A DNA stretch of 38,296 nucleotides from Gordonia rhizosphera NBRC 16068 (GCF_000298195.1 NZ_BAHC01000209.1:1-38296), one strand, 5' to 3'. Counted from the first letter of the stretch, positions 23,247-32,265 are shown. Numbers and translations are program-made. Notes: generated from the letters alone by a model not told the origin.

Positions 23247-24578
23247 ATGACAATGATCACCGCACTGGATACCTTCGACGTGAGGTTTCCCACCTCCCGT
23301 GAGCTGGATGGCTCCGACGCGATGAACCCGGATCCCGATTACTCGGCCGCCTACGTGATCCTCCGGACCGACGATCCATCGGGACTCGAAGGCCACGGAT
23401 TCGTCTTCACCATCGGACGAGGTAACGACGTCCAGACCGTCGCCATCGACTCGCTCGCCCACATGGTGGTGGGACGGCCGGTCGAGACGGTGATCGGCGA
23501 CCTCGGCGCATTCGCCCGCACGCTCACCGACGATTCGCAGCTGCGCTGGCTCGGACCCGAGAAGGGCGTCGTACACATGGCGATCGGTGCAGTCGTCAAC
23601 GCCGCCTGGGACATGGCCGCCAAACACGCCGGGCAGCCGCTGTGGGAGTTCGTTGCGCGCATGACACCCGAGCAGATCGTGGATCTCGTCGACTTCCGCT
23701 ACCTCACCGATGCGCTGACGCGCGACGAGGCGCTGGAGATCCTGCGATCGGCGGAGCCCGGGCGCGAAGATCGCATCGCCCGGCTGATGTCCGAGGGATA
23801 TCCGGCATACACCACATCACCCGGCTGGCTCGGATACTCCGACGACAAGCTCGCCGCGCTCGCCGAAGCCGCGGTCGCGGACGGATTCGAGACGATCAAG
23901 CTGAAGGTCGGACTCGATCTCGAATCCGATACCCGTCGGGTCAGGCTGGCGCGCAAGGTGATCGGGCCGCACACACGACTGGCAGTGGACGCCAACCAGC
24001 GATGGGACGTCGACACCGCGGTGGCCTGGATGCGGGAACTAGCCCCGTGGGACATCGCCTGGATCGAGGAGCCGACGAGTCCCGACGATGTGCTCGCACA
24101 CGCCGCGATCCGCCGTGCGATCGCACCGGTGCCGGTGTCCACCGGTGAACACTGCCAGAACCGGGTCATGTTCAAACAACTCTTCCAGGCCGACGCCGTC
24201 GATCTTGTCCAGATCGATGCCGCAAGGGTTGGCGGTGTCAACGAGAACATCGCAATTCTCTTGCTGGCGGCCAAGTTCGGGGTTCGGGTCGTCCCGCATG
24301 CCGGCGGCGTCGGTCTGTGTGAACTGGTGCAGCATCTCGCGATGATCGACTACATCGCGATCTCCGGCACCCTGGACGGCCGAGCCATCGAGTTCGTCGA
24401 TCACCTGCACGAGCACTTCATCGATCCCGTCGAGGTCGTCCGCGGTCGCTACCGGGCCCCTCGACACCCGGGGTTCTCGGCGCAGATGCGTGAGCAGTCC
24501 ATCCGTGACCACCTCTATCCCGGCGGACGTGTGTGGACCGCCGATCCTGAAGAGTTGTCCGAACCCGTCCGTCTCTGA
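23247..24578 (+). CDS. fucD: L-fuconate dehydratase (enolase superfamily)
   Basis: A 443-residue enolase-superfamily enzyme, very close in sequence to the characterised Xanthomonas L-fuconate dehydratase as I remember it: VRFPTSRELDGSDAMNPDPD, FTIGRGNDVQT, GPEKGVVHMAIGAVVNAAWD, FRYLTDALTRDEALEI and AYTTSPGWLGYSD. Key residues fall at the same numbers: K220 (IKLKVG), metal ligand D248 (VDANQRW) and general base H351 (VVPHAGGVG), with further ligands in WIEEPTSPDD and STGEH. It dehydrates L-fuconate to 2-keto-3-deoxy-L-fuconate. The ATG at 23247 follows GAGGGG; the frame upstream to 23181 runs into the promoter. First gene of the transport and catabolic operon. Confidence 0.95.
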   Translation: MTMITALDTFDVRFPTSRELDGSDAMNPDPDYSAAYVILRTDDPSGLEGHGFVFTIGRGNDVQTVAIDSLAHMVVGRPVETVIGDLGAFARTLTDDSQLRWLGPEKGVVHMAIGAVVNAAWDMAAKHAGQPLWEFVARMTPEQIVDLVDFRYLTDALTRDEALEILRSAEPGREDRIARLMSEGYPAYTTSPGWLGYSDDKLAALAEAAVADGFETIKLKVGLDLESDTRRVRLARKVIGPHTRLAVDANQRWDVDTAVAWMRELAPWDIAWIEEPTSPDDVLAHAAIRRAIAPVPVSTGEHCQNRVMFKQLFQADAVDLVQIDAARVGGVNENIAILLLAAKFGVRVVPHAGGVGLCELVQHLAMIDYIAISGTLDGRAIEFVDHLHEHFIDPVEVVRGRYRAPRHPGFSAQMREQSIRDHLYPGGRVWTADPEELSEPVRL

Positions 24579-24610
24579 TTCCCACGAGCCCACCGATCCA
24601 GGAGAACAGC

Positions 24611-25717
24611 ATGAAAACCTCTAGAGTCCTGACCGCCGCGTGTGCCGTAGCGATCACGCTCGCCGCAGCGTCCGGATGTTCCAGAGAGTCAACCGATTCT
24701 GGATCCGGTGGCGAGTCCGCGGGTCCCACTGTCGCGCAAGGTGCGGCGGACGGGGTTCTGGTCGGCGCCGACCAGCCCCGATCGGATTCGGACTTCTGGA
24801 GCGCATACGCGGGTTATCTTGGGCCGAAGGCGGCGCAGGCCGGCGTCAAACTCGAGAACACCTCGTCGGACAACGACTCCAATCGCCTCAAATCGAATGT
24901 CGACACCCTGTTGTCGAAGGAGGTGAAGGCTCTGATCATCGCCCCGCAGGACACTGCCGCCGCGGCACCCGCCATCGCTGCCGCGAAGAGTGCGAATGTG
25001 CCGGTGGTGAGTGTTGACACCCAGCCCGATTCGGGCGGTGCCTACATGGTCGTCCGGGCCGACAATCGGGCGTACGGAACCAATTCCTGCATCTATCTCG
25101 GCGAAAAGCTCGGAGGGGCGGGCAAGGTGGTGGAATTCCAAGGCGATCTGAGTTCGATCAATGGTCGCGACCGCTCGGAGGCCTTCGCGTCCTGTATGAA
25201 ATCCAACTACCCGGGCATCAAGGTCATCGAGATCCCGACCGACTGGGAAGGGGACCGGGCTGCGTCGGGCCTGCAAGACAAACTGCTCACCGACCCCGAC
25301 ATCAACGGCATCTACATGCAGGCGGGCGGTGTGTTCCTGCAGCCGACACTCGCCTTGCTCAAGCGGGAGAACAAACTGGTGCCCGCCGGACAGAACGGCC
25401 ACATCACGATCGTGTCCAATGACGGTATCCCTGCAGAATTTGCGGCGATCGAGGACGGCTCTATCGATGCCACAATTTCGCAGCCTGCGGACCTCTACGC
25501 CCAATATGCGACCTACTACGCCCGCGCGGCGGCGGATGGCAAGACCTTCTCGCCCGGCCCGACCGACCACAACTCGATGATCATCGATACCGGCATCAAC
25601 GGAATGCTCGAGGACCAGTTACCCGCCCCCGTCGTCACGCTCGAGGGCGGCGGTGTCGGGTCGCTGAGCACCGTTCCGGTGACCTCCAGTGCACTGTGGG
25701 GCAACAACTCCCGCTGA
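24611..25717 (+). CDS. Sugar ABC transporter substrate-binding lipoprotein (CUT2 family)
   Basis: A 368-residue periplasmic-binding-protein-like protein with a lipoprotein signal: basic start MKTSRV, hydrophobic core and lipobox AASGC, so the mature protein begins at the Cys and is lipid-anchored outside the membrane. The body is of the ribose/galactose-binding type: LIIAPQDTAAAAPAIAAAKSANVPVV, followed by VSVDTQP and NDGIPAEFAAIEDGSIDATISQ. Within this cluster the ligand is probably L-fucose or a related 6-deoxysugar or aldose (inference). AGGAGA lies before the ATG. The ATPase and permease genes follow directly, 36 bases and then a 4-base overlap. Confidence 0.92.
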   Translation: MKTSRVLTAACAVAITLAAASGCSRESTDSGSGGESAGPTVAQGAADGVLVGADQPRSDSDFWSAYAGYLGPKAAQAGVKLENTSSDNDSNRLKSNVDTLLSKEVKALIIAPQDTAAAAPAIAAAKSANVPVVSVDTQPDSGGAYMVVRADNRAYGTNSCIYLGEKLGGAGKVVEFQGDLSSINGRDRSEAFASCMKSNYPGIKVIEIPTDWEGDRAASGLQDKLLTDPDINGIYMQAGGVFLQPTLALLKRENKLVPAGQNGHITIVSNDGIPAEFAAIEDGSIDATISQPADLYAQYATYYARAAADGKTFSPGPTDHNSMIIDTGINGMLEDQLPAPVVTLEGGGVGSLSTVPVTSSALWGNNSR

Positions 25718-25753
25718 GGCCGATGAGAGATCGGGTAGACAAGGAGAAGTCCC

Positions 25754-27277
25754 ATGACGCAAGCACTTCCGATCGACGATGCTGTGGCGACCGCACCTCT
25801 GGTGACCGCCCACGACATCACCAAACGGTTCGGCACCACGGTTGCTCTCGACGGAGTTCACATCGAGGTCACCCCCGGACGCACCCACGCCCTCGCCGGC
25901 CGGAACGGCGCCGGCAAATCCACGCTGGTATCGGTGCTCACCGGCCTCACCGCTCCCGACGAGGGGCGGGTGAGCTTCGCCGGCAAACCCGCCCCGCCCC
26001 TGTCGGACCGAGAAGCCTGGCGAAGTCGGGTGGCGTGCGTGTACCAGCGTTCGACGATCATCCCGGATCTGAGTGTGGCCGAGAATCTGTTCCTCAACCG
26101 GCAGCAACTCGACGGCTCGATCATCCGTTGGGGGCGGGTACGTCGGGCAGCCCAGGAACTGCTCGACACCTGGTCGGTACCCGTCGACGCCGACACGGTT
26201 GCGCGTGACCTGACGGTCGAGCACCGTCAGCTGGTGGAGATCGCCCGGTCCCTGTCCCGAGGCGCGCGGTTCATCATTCTCGACGAGCCGACCGCGAAGC
26301 TCGACGGTGCGGCGATCAAGCGGTTGTTCAGCCGGATTCGCGATCTGCAGGAGCAGGGCGTCACCTTCCTGTTCATCTCGCACCATCTCGACGAGACCTA
26401 CGAGATCTGTCAGGACATCACGGTGTTTCGCGACGCCAGACATGTCATCACCGCGCCGGTCGCCGAGTTGTCGAAGGATGATCTGGTGACCGCGATGACC
26501 GGCGAGGCGGTGTCCCTCAACGCCGCCGCCCGGTCGCCGCACCCAGGGATCGGAGGGACGCCGGTGCTGACGGTGACCGACCTGCAGCGCCCCGGAGAAT
26601 TCTCTGACCTCGACCTCGCCATCGGACCCGGTGAGATCGTCGGCTTAGCCGGCGGCGGCGCAAGCGGCAAGGTAGAGGTCGCCGAGACCATCGTCGGATT
26701 GCGCAAGGCCGCAGGGGGATCGGTCCGGGTCTGCGACACCGTGCCACGACCCGGCAGCGTTCGTGCGGCACTGCACGCCGGAATCGCCTTCGTCCCGCAC
26801 GATCGGCACGACGAAGGGCTCATTCCGGAGATGAGTGTCGCCGACAACGTCACTCTCACCGTTCCCGAGAAACTCGGACGATTCGGTCGTATCTCTCGAT
26901 CGCTACGAGATCATCTGGCGCGGAAGGCAATCGATCAACTCGATATCAAGAGCGACGGTCCGCTGCAGGATGTCGACGGACTCTCGGGTGGCAACCAACA
27001 GAAAGTGGTGCTCGCCCGCGCTCTTGCCAGCGCCCCCACGGTCCTCGTCCTGATCACCCCGACCGCCGGTGTCGACGTGCGGTCGAAGGCGACGCTCCTC
27101 GGCGTCGTCCGTGATATCGCCGACACCGGAACCGGTGTTCTGGTGGTGTCCGACGAGGTCGACGACCTTCGCGACTGCGACCGCGTGCTGGTGATGGTGC
27201 ACGGCCACGTCGTCCATAATTTCCCGCCCGGCTGGGGCGACAACGAACTCGTCGCAGCGATGGAAGGACTCCGATGA
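25754..27277 (+). CDS. Sugar ABC transporter ATP-binding protein, two ATPase domains
   Basis: A 507-residue RbsA/XylG-like protein with tandem ATPase domains. The first is canonical: Walker A GRNGAGKST, Walker B FIILDEPTAKLD, switch His in FISHHLDE. The second is degenerate at both nucleotide motifs: GGGASGKVEVAE for Walker A, and VLVLITPTAGVDV where the family has LDEPT-GVD, so the catalytic Glu is Thr and the Asp is Ile. Its signature LSGGNQQKVVLARAL is intact. One functional ATPase site is thus expected. ATG at 25754 follows AAGGAG. It works with the binding protein upstream and the permease, which it overlaps by 4 bases. Confidence 0.93.
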   Translation: MTQALPIDDAVATAPLVTAHDITKRFGTTVALDGVHIEVTPGRTHALAGRNGAGKSTLVSVLTGLTAPDEGRVSFAGKPAPPLSDREAWRSRVACVYQRSTIIPDLSVAENLFLNRQQLDGSIIRWGRVRRAAQELLDTWSVPVDADTVARDLTVEHRQLVEIARSLSRGARFIILDEPTAKLDGAAIKRLFSRIRDLQEQGVTFLFISHHLDETYEICQDITVFRDARHVITAPVAELSKDDLVTAMTGEAVSLNAAARSPHPGIGGTPVLTVTDLQRPGEFSDLDLAIGPGEIVGLAGGGASGKVEVAETIVGLRKAAGGSVRVCDTVPRPGSVRAALHAGIAFVPHDRHDEGLIPEMSVADNVTLTVPEKLGRFGRISRSLRDHLARKAIDQLDIKSDGPLQDVDGLSGGNQQKVVLARALASAPTVLVLITPTAGVDVRSKATLLGVVRDIADTGTGVLVVSDEVDDLRDCDRVLVMVHGHVVHNFPPGWGDNELVAAMEGLR

Positions 27278-28338
27278 GCAAGACCGATACCCCCACTATT
27301 CCCCGCGGCCCCGTCACCCCGGCTGCCGCCGAAACCGGTGCACCACAGTCTGAACACCGAACCCGGCGACGACGCCCGATCCGCTGGGCGTCGTTCCGCG
27401 ATCTCCTGCTGGTGCCGCCGATCATCATCGTCCTGGCCGTTGGGTTCGTCGTGAACGAGAAATTCCTCTCGTCGGACAACCTCACGAACGTGTTGACGGC
27501 GATGAGCGGGATCTCACTGATCGTGCTCGCCGAAGTGTTTGTGCTGATTGTCGGCAAGATGGACCTGTCGCTGGAGTCGACGTTCGGACTCGCACCGGGT
27601 ATCGCGATCTGGGCCACGATGGGCACGTCCCAGGTGGGTGCGTTCGTCTGGGCCGCCGAATGGATGGCGATCCCGATGGCGCTACTCGTCGGCGCAATTA
27701 TCGGCCTGGTCAACGGCCTGCTGATCGTCAAGTTCGGCCTCAACGGGTTCATCGTCACCTTGGCGATGCTGATCGCACTTCGCGGTCTGCTCACCTTCAT
27801 CACCGGCGGCTTCACCCTGACCAAGATCCCGTCGGCGATCGACTGGCTCGGCAACGGCACCCTGCTGGGCATCCCGGTGAACATCATCATCTCGGTGGGT
27901 CTGTTCGCGATCGGCTACCTGGTGTTGGGCTACACGACCGTCGGCCGCTCCCTCTATGCGATCGGCGGCAATCAAGCGGCCGCTCGTGCCGCGGGAATCC
28001 GCACCGACAACGTCGTCATCGGCGTTCTGGTCATCGCCGGTCTCCTCGCCGCACTGGGTGGTCTCATCTACTCCGGTCAATTCGCCAGCGTGCAGGTCAG
28101 TCAGGGTGACGGGATGATCTTCCAGGTCTTCGCGGCCTGCGTCATCGGCGGTGTCGCACTCAACGGCGGCCGCGGATCGGTGGTCGGTGCGTTCTGCGGC
28201 ATCCTGATCCTGACCCTCATCCAGAAACTGCTCTCCTACGGTGGCGTCAGCGCGGATTCGTTGAAGTTCATCAACGGCGGACTGATTCTGGTGGCACTGA
28301 TCATCACCCGGCTCGCGTCCGGCCGCCGGCAGGACTAG
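27274..28338 (+). CDS. Sugar ABC transporter permease (CUT2 family)
   Basis: A 354-residue integral membrane protein of the RbsC/XylH type with about ten predicted helices after a ~45-residue charged, Arg-rich cytosolic N-terminus. Family landmarks are LTNVLTAMSGISLIVLAEVFVLI, GLVNGLLIVKFGLNGFIVTLAML (the conserved NG and TLA elements), TTVGRSLYAIGGNQAAARAAGI for coupling to the ATPase, and GGVALNGGRGSVVGAFCG. It forms the pore of the importer made with the proteins at 24611 and 25754. The start overlaps the ATPase stop (ATGA). The mutarotase gene follows within 10 bases, tying uptake to the first catabolic step. Confidence 0.93.
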   Translation: MSKTDTPTIPRGPVTPAAAETGAPQSEHRTRRRRPIRWASFRDLLLVPPIIIVLAVGFVVNEKFLSSDNLTNVLTAMSGISLIVLAEVFVLIVGKMDLSLESTFGLAPGIAIWATMGTSQVGAFVWAAEWMAIPMALLVGAIIGLVNGLLIVKFGLNGFIVTLAMLIALRGLLTFITGGFTLTKIPSAIDWLGNGTLLGIPVNIIISVGLFAIGYLVLGYTTVGRSLYAIGGNQAAARAAGIRTDNVVIGVLVIAGLLAALGGLIYSGQFASVQVSQGDGMIFQVFAACVIGGVALNGGRGSVVGAFCGILILTLIQKLLSYGGVSADSLKFINGGLILVALIITRLASGRRQD

Positions 28339-28347
28339 GTGGACGTG

Positions 28348-28671
28348 ATGAAGGTGGCGTTGCACACGAGACTCCGACCGTCGACCGTCGACGACTATGA
28401 ACGCGCACACGGACAGGTTCCGGCCGAACTGATGGCCGCGATCCGCCGCGCAGGGGCCACGGAGTGGTCGATCTGGCGCAACGGGCTCGACCTGTTCCAC
28501 GTGATCGACTGTGAGGATTACCAGCGGCTCCTCGCCGATCTGCGGGACGTCCCGGTGAACATCGAGTGGCAGGCGCGTATGGATGGTCTGCTTGATGTGG
28601 CACACGACTATTCGTCGGACGGATCGGCCGCGGTCCTCCCTCTCGTCTGGCACCTCGGTGGAAGCGAATAG
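28348..28671 (+). CDS. L-rhamnose/L-fucose mutarotase family protein (RhaM/DUF718)
   Basis: A 107-residue protein of the L-rhamnose mutarotase family, which interconverts alpha and beta anomers of 6-deoxysugars. Recognisable parts are VALHTRLRPSTVDDYERAH at the start with the active-site His, ATEWSIWRNGLDLFHVIDCED in the middle and VNIEWQARMDGLLD. Because the next gene encodes an aldose dehydrogenase that takes one anomer, I infer fucose rather than rhamnose here. The ATG at 28348 is preferred over an in-frame GTG at 28339 because that GTG abuts the permease stop. The gene is in the middle of the operon, 5 bases before the AKR gene. Confidence 0.88.
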   Translation: MKVALHTRLRPSTVDDYERAHGQVPAELMAAIRRAGATEWSIWRNGLDLFHVIDCEDYQRLLADLRDVPVNIEWQARMDGLLDVAHDYSSDGSAAVLPLVWHLGGSE

Positions 28672-28676
28672 CGACG

Positions 28677-29600
28677 ATGCGGATCGCATTACCGGAACTC
28701 GTCCTCGGCGGAGCAGGGTACGCGGGTCTGTATCGTGCGGTCGCGCCCGAAACGGCCACCGCAACCCTTCGTGCGGCCTGGGACGGCGGAGTCCGCGCCT
28801 TCGACACCGCACCGCACTACGGCGCAGGGATGTCGGAGGAACGACTCGGTGCGTTTCTCGCCGCACACCCACGTGACGAGTTCGTCCTGAGTACCAAGAT
28901 CGGTCGATTGCTGTATGACGACCGGGATGCCCTCGACGGCACGGACGGGTTCTTCGGAACTCCGGCGCGGAGTCGGCGACGAGACTACACGGGTTCCGGA
29001 ACGCGTCGGTCACTGGAGGATTCGCTGCAGCGCCTGGATTTGGACCGCATCGACGTGGCACTGATCCACGATCCCGATGACCACCAGGAGCAGGCGCTGG
29101 CCGGCGCCGTCCCCGAACTCACCCGCATGCGCGAGGAGGGCACCGTCACCGGGATCGGGGTGGGTGTCAACGACGCGGATCTCGCGTTGCGTTTCGTCCG
29201 GGAATGCGATCTGGACTGCGTTCTCATCGCGGGCCGATACACCCTGCTCGATTCCCGCGCATCTGGTCTGCTCGACGAATGCCTGCGGCGCGACATCGAG
29301 GTGATGGTCGCCGGCGTCTTCAACAGCGGTCTGCTCGCCGACCCCACCGAGCGGGACACCTTCGACTACCGCAGTGCCGCACCGGAAATTGTCGCTCGGG
29401 CACGCAAGATGGCCGATGCATGTGCCGAGTATGGAGTCTCCATTCGCGCTGCGGCGTTGCAGTTCCCCTTGCGGCATCCGGCGGTGGGCTCACTGGTCAG
29501 CGGAGCGGCGACCGCGGCGGAGGTCCACGATACCATCGCCCAGCTCGCCATCACGATACCCGACGAGTTGTGGAAGCGCCTCGACGAGGTGGCGGCGTGA
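28677..29600 (+). CDS. Aldo/keto reductase; probable L-fucose (D-threo-aldose) 1-dehydrogenase
   Basis: A 307-residue aldo/keto reductase. The catalytic tetrad is visible: Asp and Tyr in AFDTAPHYGAG, Lys in LSTKIGRLL, His in VALIHDPDD. The LPELVLGGAGYAGLY opening and the HPAVGSLVSGAATAAE cofactor region match the D-threo-aldose 1-dehydrogenase branch, which oxidises L-fucose and related sugars at C1 to the lactone with NAD(P)+. That would be the first oxidation in this cluster, followed by the lactonase at 30357. It is the last gene of the plus-strand operon, ending 23 bases before the convergent GntR gene. Confidence 0.88.
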   Translation: MRIALPELVLGGAGYAGLYRAVAPETATATLRAAWDGGVRAFDTAPHYGAGMSEERLGAFLAAHPRDEFVLSTKIGRLLYDDRDALDGTDGFFGTPARSRRRDYTGSGTRRSLEDSLQRLDLDRIDVALIHDPDDHQEQALAGAVPELTRMREEGTVTGIGVGVNDADLALRFVRECDLDCVLIAGRYTLLDSRASGLLDECLRRDIEVMVAGVFNSGLLADPTERDTFDYRSAAPEIVARARKMADACAEYGVSIRAAALQFPLRHPAVGSLVSGAATAAEVHDTIAQLAITIPDELWKRLDEVAA

Positions 29601-29623
29601 GGGGCCTGCGGCCACCGGCAGAG

Positions 29624-30295
29624 TCAGGCGTTGGCGCGTCGCAACCACTCCTCGACGCCACAGATGTGCGAAAGCGACCGTGCCTCAGCGAGTTTCGGGT
29701 CGCGCTGTGCGATGGCCTCCACAATTCCGCGATGCTCGGCCAGGGTGCGCTCGAAGGCGTTCTCCTCGGTGAGGCCGCGCCAGATCCGTGCTCGCACCGT
29801 CGGTTGGGAGATCGATTCGAGCAGCGACGCGAGCAGGGTGTTGCCGGATCCGACCGCGATCGCGGCGTGGAATCTGAGGTCGTGTTCCACGAGATCTTCG
29901 ATGGTCCCGTCGTATTGCTCGAGGAGGATGTCGTTGAGCTTCTGGATGTCCTCGTCGGTCATGAATCGTGCGGCGAGCGCCGTCGCGCCGGGTTCCAGTA
30001 TTCGCCGGACACCGAAGATCTCGAGTACCGAGTCGTCTTGATGCAGTTCGAGCAGAAAACTGACCGCATCGAGCAGACTGTCGGGGGCGAGGCTGGAGAC
30101 ATAGGTGCCGTCTCCCTGGCGTACATCGAGGATGCGTACCAACGACAGCGCGCGCACGGCCTCACGCAGCGAGTTGCGCGAGACACCGAGGTCGGCGGCG
30201 AGGTCGGCCTCACGGGGCAGTCGTTCACCGGGTTTGAGGGTTCCGGAGACGATCATGGACTTGATCTTGTCGATGGCTTCGTCGGTGACGGACAT
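29624..30295 (-). CDS. GntR-family regulator, FCD (FadR) subgroup; probable repressor of the fucose cluster
   Basis: A 223-residue regulator. Residues ~1-70 form the winged helix: TDEAIDKIKSMIVSGTLKPGERLPREADLAADLGVSRNSLREAVRAL. The C-terminal FCD domain has the metal and ligand residues in DLRFHAAIAVGSGN (Asp and His), AEHRGIVEAI (His) and LSHICGVEEWL (His). Such proteins usually sense sugar acids or lactones. Lying inside the catabolic cluster, it is the likely ligand of the three ACATCnGATGT palindromes at 23094-23206. The ATG at 30295 has a GGAGG site. It is divergent from the lactonase gene (61-base gap), where I see no copy of the palindrome. Confidence 0.9.
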   Translation of the reverse strand: MSVTDEAIDKIKSMIVSGTLKPGERLPREADLAADLGVSRNSLREAVRALSLVRILDVRQGDGTYVSSLAPDSLLDAVSFLLELHQDDSVLEIFGVRRILEPGATALAARFMTDEDIQKLNDILLEQYDGTIEDLVEHDLRFHAAIAVGSGNTLLASLLESISQPTVRARIWRGLTEENAFERTLAEHRGIVEAIAQRDPKLAEARSLSHICGVEEWLRRANA

Positions 30296-30356
30296 CCGAC
30301 GCCTCCAAGCGGTCGAGCCGCATGCGCGCGGCGGGTTACGGGGAGTTCGTGACTCC

Positions 30357-31247
30357 ATGCCTCCGATGATTGTAGATGCGCATGTCCATCTCTGGGACAT
30401 CCACGGTGGTCGACATGGAGTCCGATATCCCTGGTTGACGTCCGACCTGACACCGCTCTACCGAACCTACTCGCTGCCGGACGTAGAGCCTCACCTGCAG
30501 AAACACTCCGTCACAGGTGTGGTTTTGGTGCAAGCCGCCGACTCGCTGGCAGAAACCGACACTCTGCTCGACCACGCACGTACCGCGGCAATTCCCACCG
30601 CAGTCGTCGGATGGTTACCGCTGGCCGATCCTTCCGAGGTCGCGGCTGAGTTGTGCCGCCGCGCCGACGACGAGTGGCTCCACGGGGTGCGCCACATGAT
30701 TCACCGGGACCCGGATGCGCTGTGGCTGACGCGCGTCGGTGTCGAGAACTCGCTGGATCTCATCGCCGATGCCGGGTTGGTGTTCGACGCGGTCGCGGAG
30801 CGAGCAGATCTCCTGGCGCTGCTGCCCGGTCTGGCCAGGCGGCACCCACAGCTGACGATCGTGCTCGACCATCTGGGCAAACCCCCGGTCGCCACGGGGG
30901 AGTGGCAGCCCTGGGCCGATCTGATCAGCGAGATCGCGGCCGAACCCGGTGTCGTGGCGAAGATTTCCGGTCTGGCGACGGTATCCGGCGAGAACCTCGG
31001 GCAACCCGGCTGGCAGCCGTACGTCGACCATGCCCTTGCCGAGTTCGGTCCACACCGGTTGATGGTCGGGAGTGACTGGCCCTTCACCCTGACCACTGCC
31101 GACTACGACATGGTCTGGGAGACGACCGCGGACACCCTATCTGACCTCGACGACACCGAGCGCGCGGAGATCTGCGGCGGTACCGCGGTGCGCGTGTACC
31201 GGCCAGCGGGCCAGAAGGATCCATCGAACAAGGAGAAATACGACTGA
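30357..31247 (+). CDS. Amidohydrolase-family lactonase; probable L-fucono-1,5-lactonase
   Basis: A 296-residue COG3618-type amidohydrolase. Metal-site motifs are DAHVHLWD near the start, VLDHLGKPP with the His, and GSDWPF with the Asp near the end. Characterised relatives open L-fucono- or L-rhamnono-lactones, the step between the aldose dehydrogenase and fuconate dehydratase, so it fits the missing hydrolysis. A second in-frame ATG is at 30366; 30357 is chosen because GGGGAG lies 11 bases upstream, though either is possible. The stop overlaps the start of the FAH gene (TGATG), marking a two-gene unit divergent from the regulator. Confidence 0.9.
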   Translation: MPPMIVDAHVHLWDIHGGRHGVRYPWLTSDLTPLYRTYSLPDVEPHLQKHSVTGVVLVQAADSLAETDTLLDHARTAAIPTAVVGWLPLADPSEVAAELCRRADDEWLHGVRHMIHRDPDALWLTRVGVENSLDLIADAGLVFDAVAERADLLALLPGLARRHPQLTIVLDHLGKPPVATGEWQPWADLISEIAAEPGVVAKISGLATVSGENLGQPGWQPYVDHALAEFGPHRLMVGSDWPFTLTTADYDMVWETTADTLSDLDDTERAEICGGTAVRVYRPAGQKDPSNKEKYD

Positions 31248-32125
31248 TGCGACTACAACGACTCGGCCCCGTCGGTACCGAAATCCCGGTGGTGGAGCAC
31301 CAGGGCGCGGTCTTCGACCTCAGGTCCCTCACCCCCGATATCACGCCCGATTTCCTCGCCGCGGACGGGATCACGAGGGTCCGGGAAGCTCTCAGCGCAG
31401 ACCGACTCCCAGTGGTCACGGGTGCCGAAGCACTCCGGATCGGCGCACCCATTGCCAAGCCCGGTGCCGTGCTGTGCATCGGACAGAACTATGCGGCACA
31501 CGCCGCCGAGAGCGGTGCTGCGCCACCCGAGGTGCCGATACTGTTCTTCAAGCACCCCAACACCATCGTCGGACCCTACGACGACGTCGCGATCCCACCG
31601 GGAGCGGAGAAGGTCGACTGGGAGGTCGAACTCGCGGTCGTGATCGGCAAGCGGGCACGGTACCTGGAGTCGCCCACTTCGGCCGCCGATTACATCGCGG
31701 GCTACACGGTCAGCAACGACGTCTCGGAACGCACCTACCAGATGGACGAATCCGGGGGTCAGTGGTCGAAGGGAAAGTGTTGCGAGACCTTCAATCCGCT
31801 CGGGCCCGCGCTGGTGCCCGCCACCGAGATCGACGACGTGGCGGACCTGCGTTTGTGGTCAACCGTGAACGATGAACCGAGGCAGGACTCGTCGACGCGG
31901 GACATGATCTTCCCCGTGGTCGAACTGGTCTGGCACCTGTCGCAGTATCTGGTCCTCGAGCCCGGAGACATCATCAACACCGGGACACCCGAGGGAGTCG
32001 CTTACTCGGGCCGATTCGACTATCTGACGCCCGGTGATCAGGTCGAGGTCGGTATCGACGGCCTGGGCGGTCAGCGGCAGACCTTCGTGGCGGCGTCACT
32101 ACCGACTGCAGTTCGGAGCCGCTGA
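31247..32125 (+). CDS. Fumarylacetoacetate hydrolase family; probable 2,4-diketo-3-deoxy-L-fuconate hydrolase
   Basis: A 292-residue FAH-domain protein. The metal ligands are in VDWEVELAVVIGKRARYL (two Glu) and GYTVSNDVSERTYQ (Asp); GKCCETFNPLGPALVPA and INTGTPEGVAYS are other family hallmarks. In the non-phosphorylative fucose route the enzyme of this type splits 2,4-diketo-3-deoxy-L-fuconate into pyruvate and L-lactate. Position and overlap with the lactonase gene support that step over general FAH activity. It ends before a 17-bp hairpin at 32165-32205. Confidence 0.9.
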   Translation: MRLQRLGPVGTEIPVVEHQGAVFDLRSLTPDITPDFLAADGITRVREALSADRLPVVTGAEALRIGAPIAKPGAVLCIGQNYAAHAAESGAAPPEVPILFFKHPNTIVGPYDDVAIPPGAEKVDWEVELAVVIGKRARYLESPTSAADYIAGYTVSNDVSERTYQMDESGGQWSKGKCCETFNPLGPALVPATEIDDVADLRLWSTVNDEPRQDSSTRDMIFPVVELVWHLSQYLVLEPGDIINTGTPEGVAYSGRFDYLTPGDQVEVGIDGLGGQRQTFVAASLPTAVRSR

Positions 32126-32164
32126 CATCAGGGGACGTTCGGCCGGTACATCCAGCATCTCGGT

Positions 32165-32205
32165 GCCGAGGCCACATCACCAGAACCGGGTGATGTGGCC
32201 TCGGC
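32165..32205. terminator. Perfect 17-bp hairpin after the FAH gene
   Basis: Stem 32165-32181 against 32189-32205, loop of 7 bases. Its inner part reads CATCACC, then AGAACC, then GGGTGATG, and closely resembles the hairpin at 32714-32734 on the other side of the next gene. It could be a terminator for the fucose unit or a protein-binding site; no T-run follows. Confidence 0.65.
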
Positions 32206-32265
32206 GCTGCGCGCCGAGTCTTACGGATGCACCGCACACCGCGTCGGTGCAGGACGGAGACAACG

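Noticed and set aside
27682..29061. 459-residue open frame on the minus strand
   Set aside because: Antisense to the permease, mutarotase and aldo/keto reductase, all of which have clear family motifs. The antisense product is rich in Arg, Gly and Asp with no motif.
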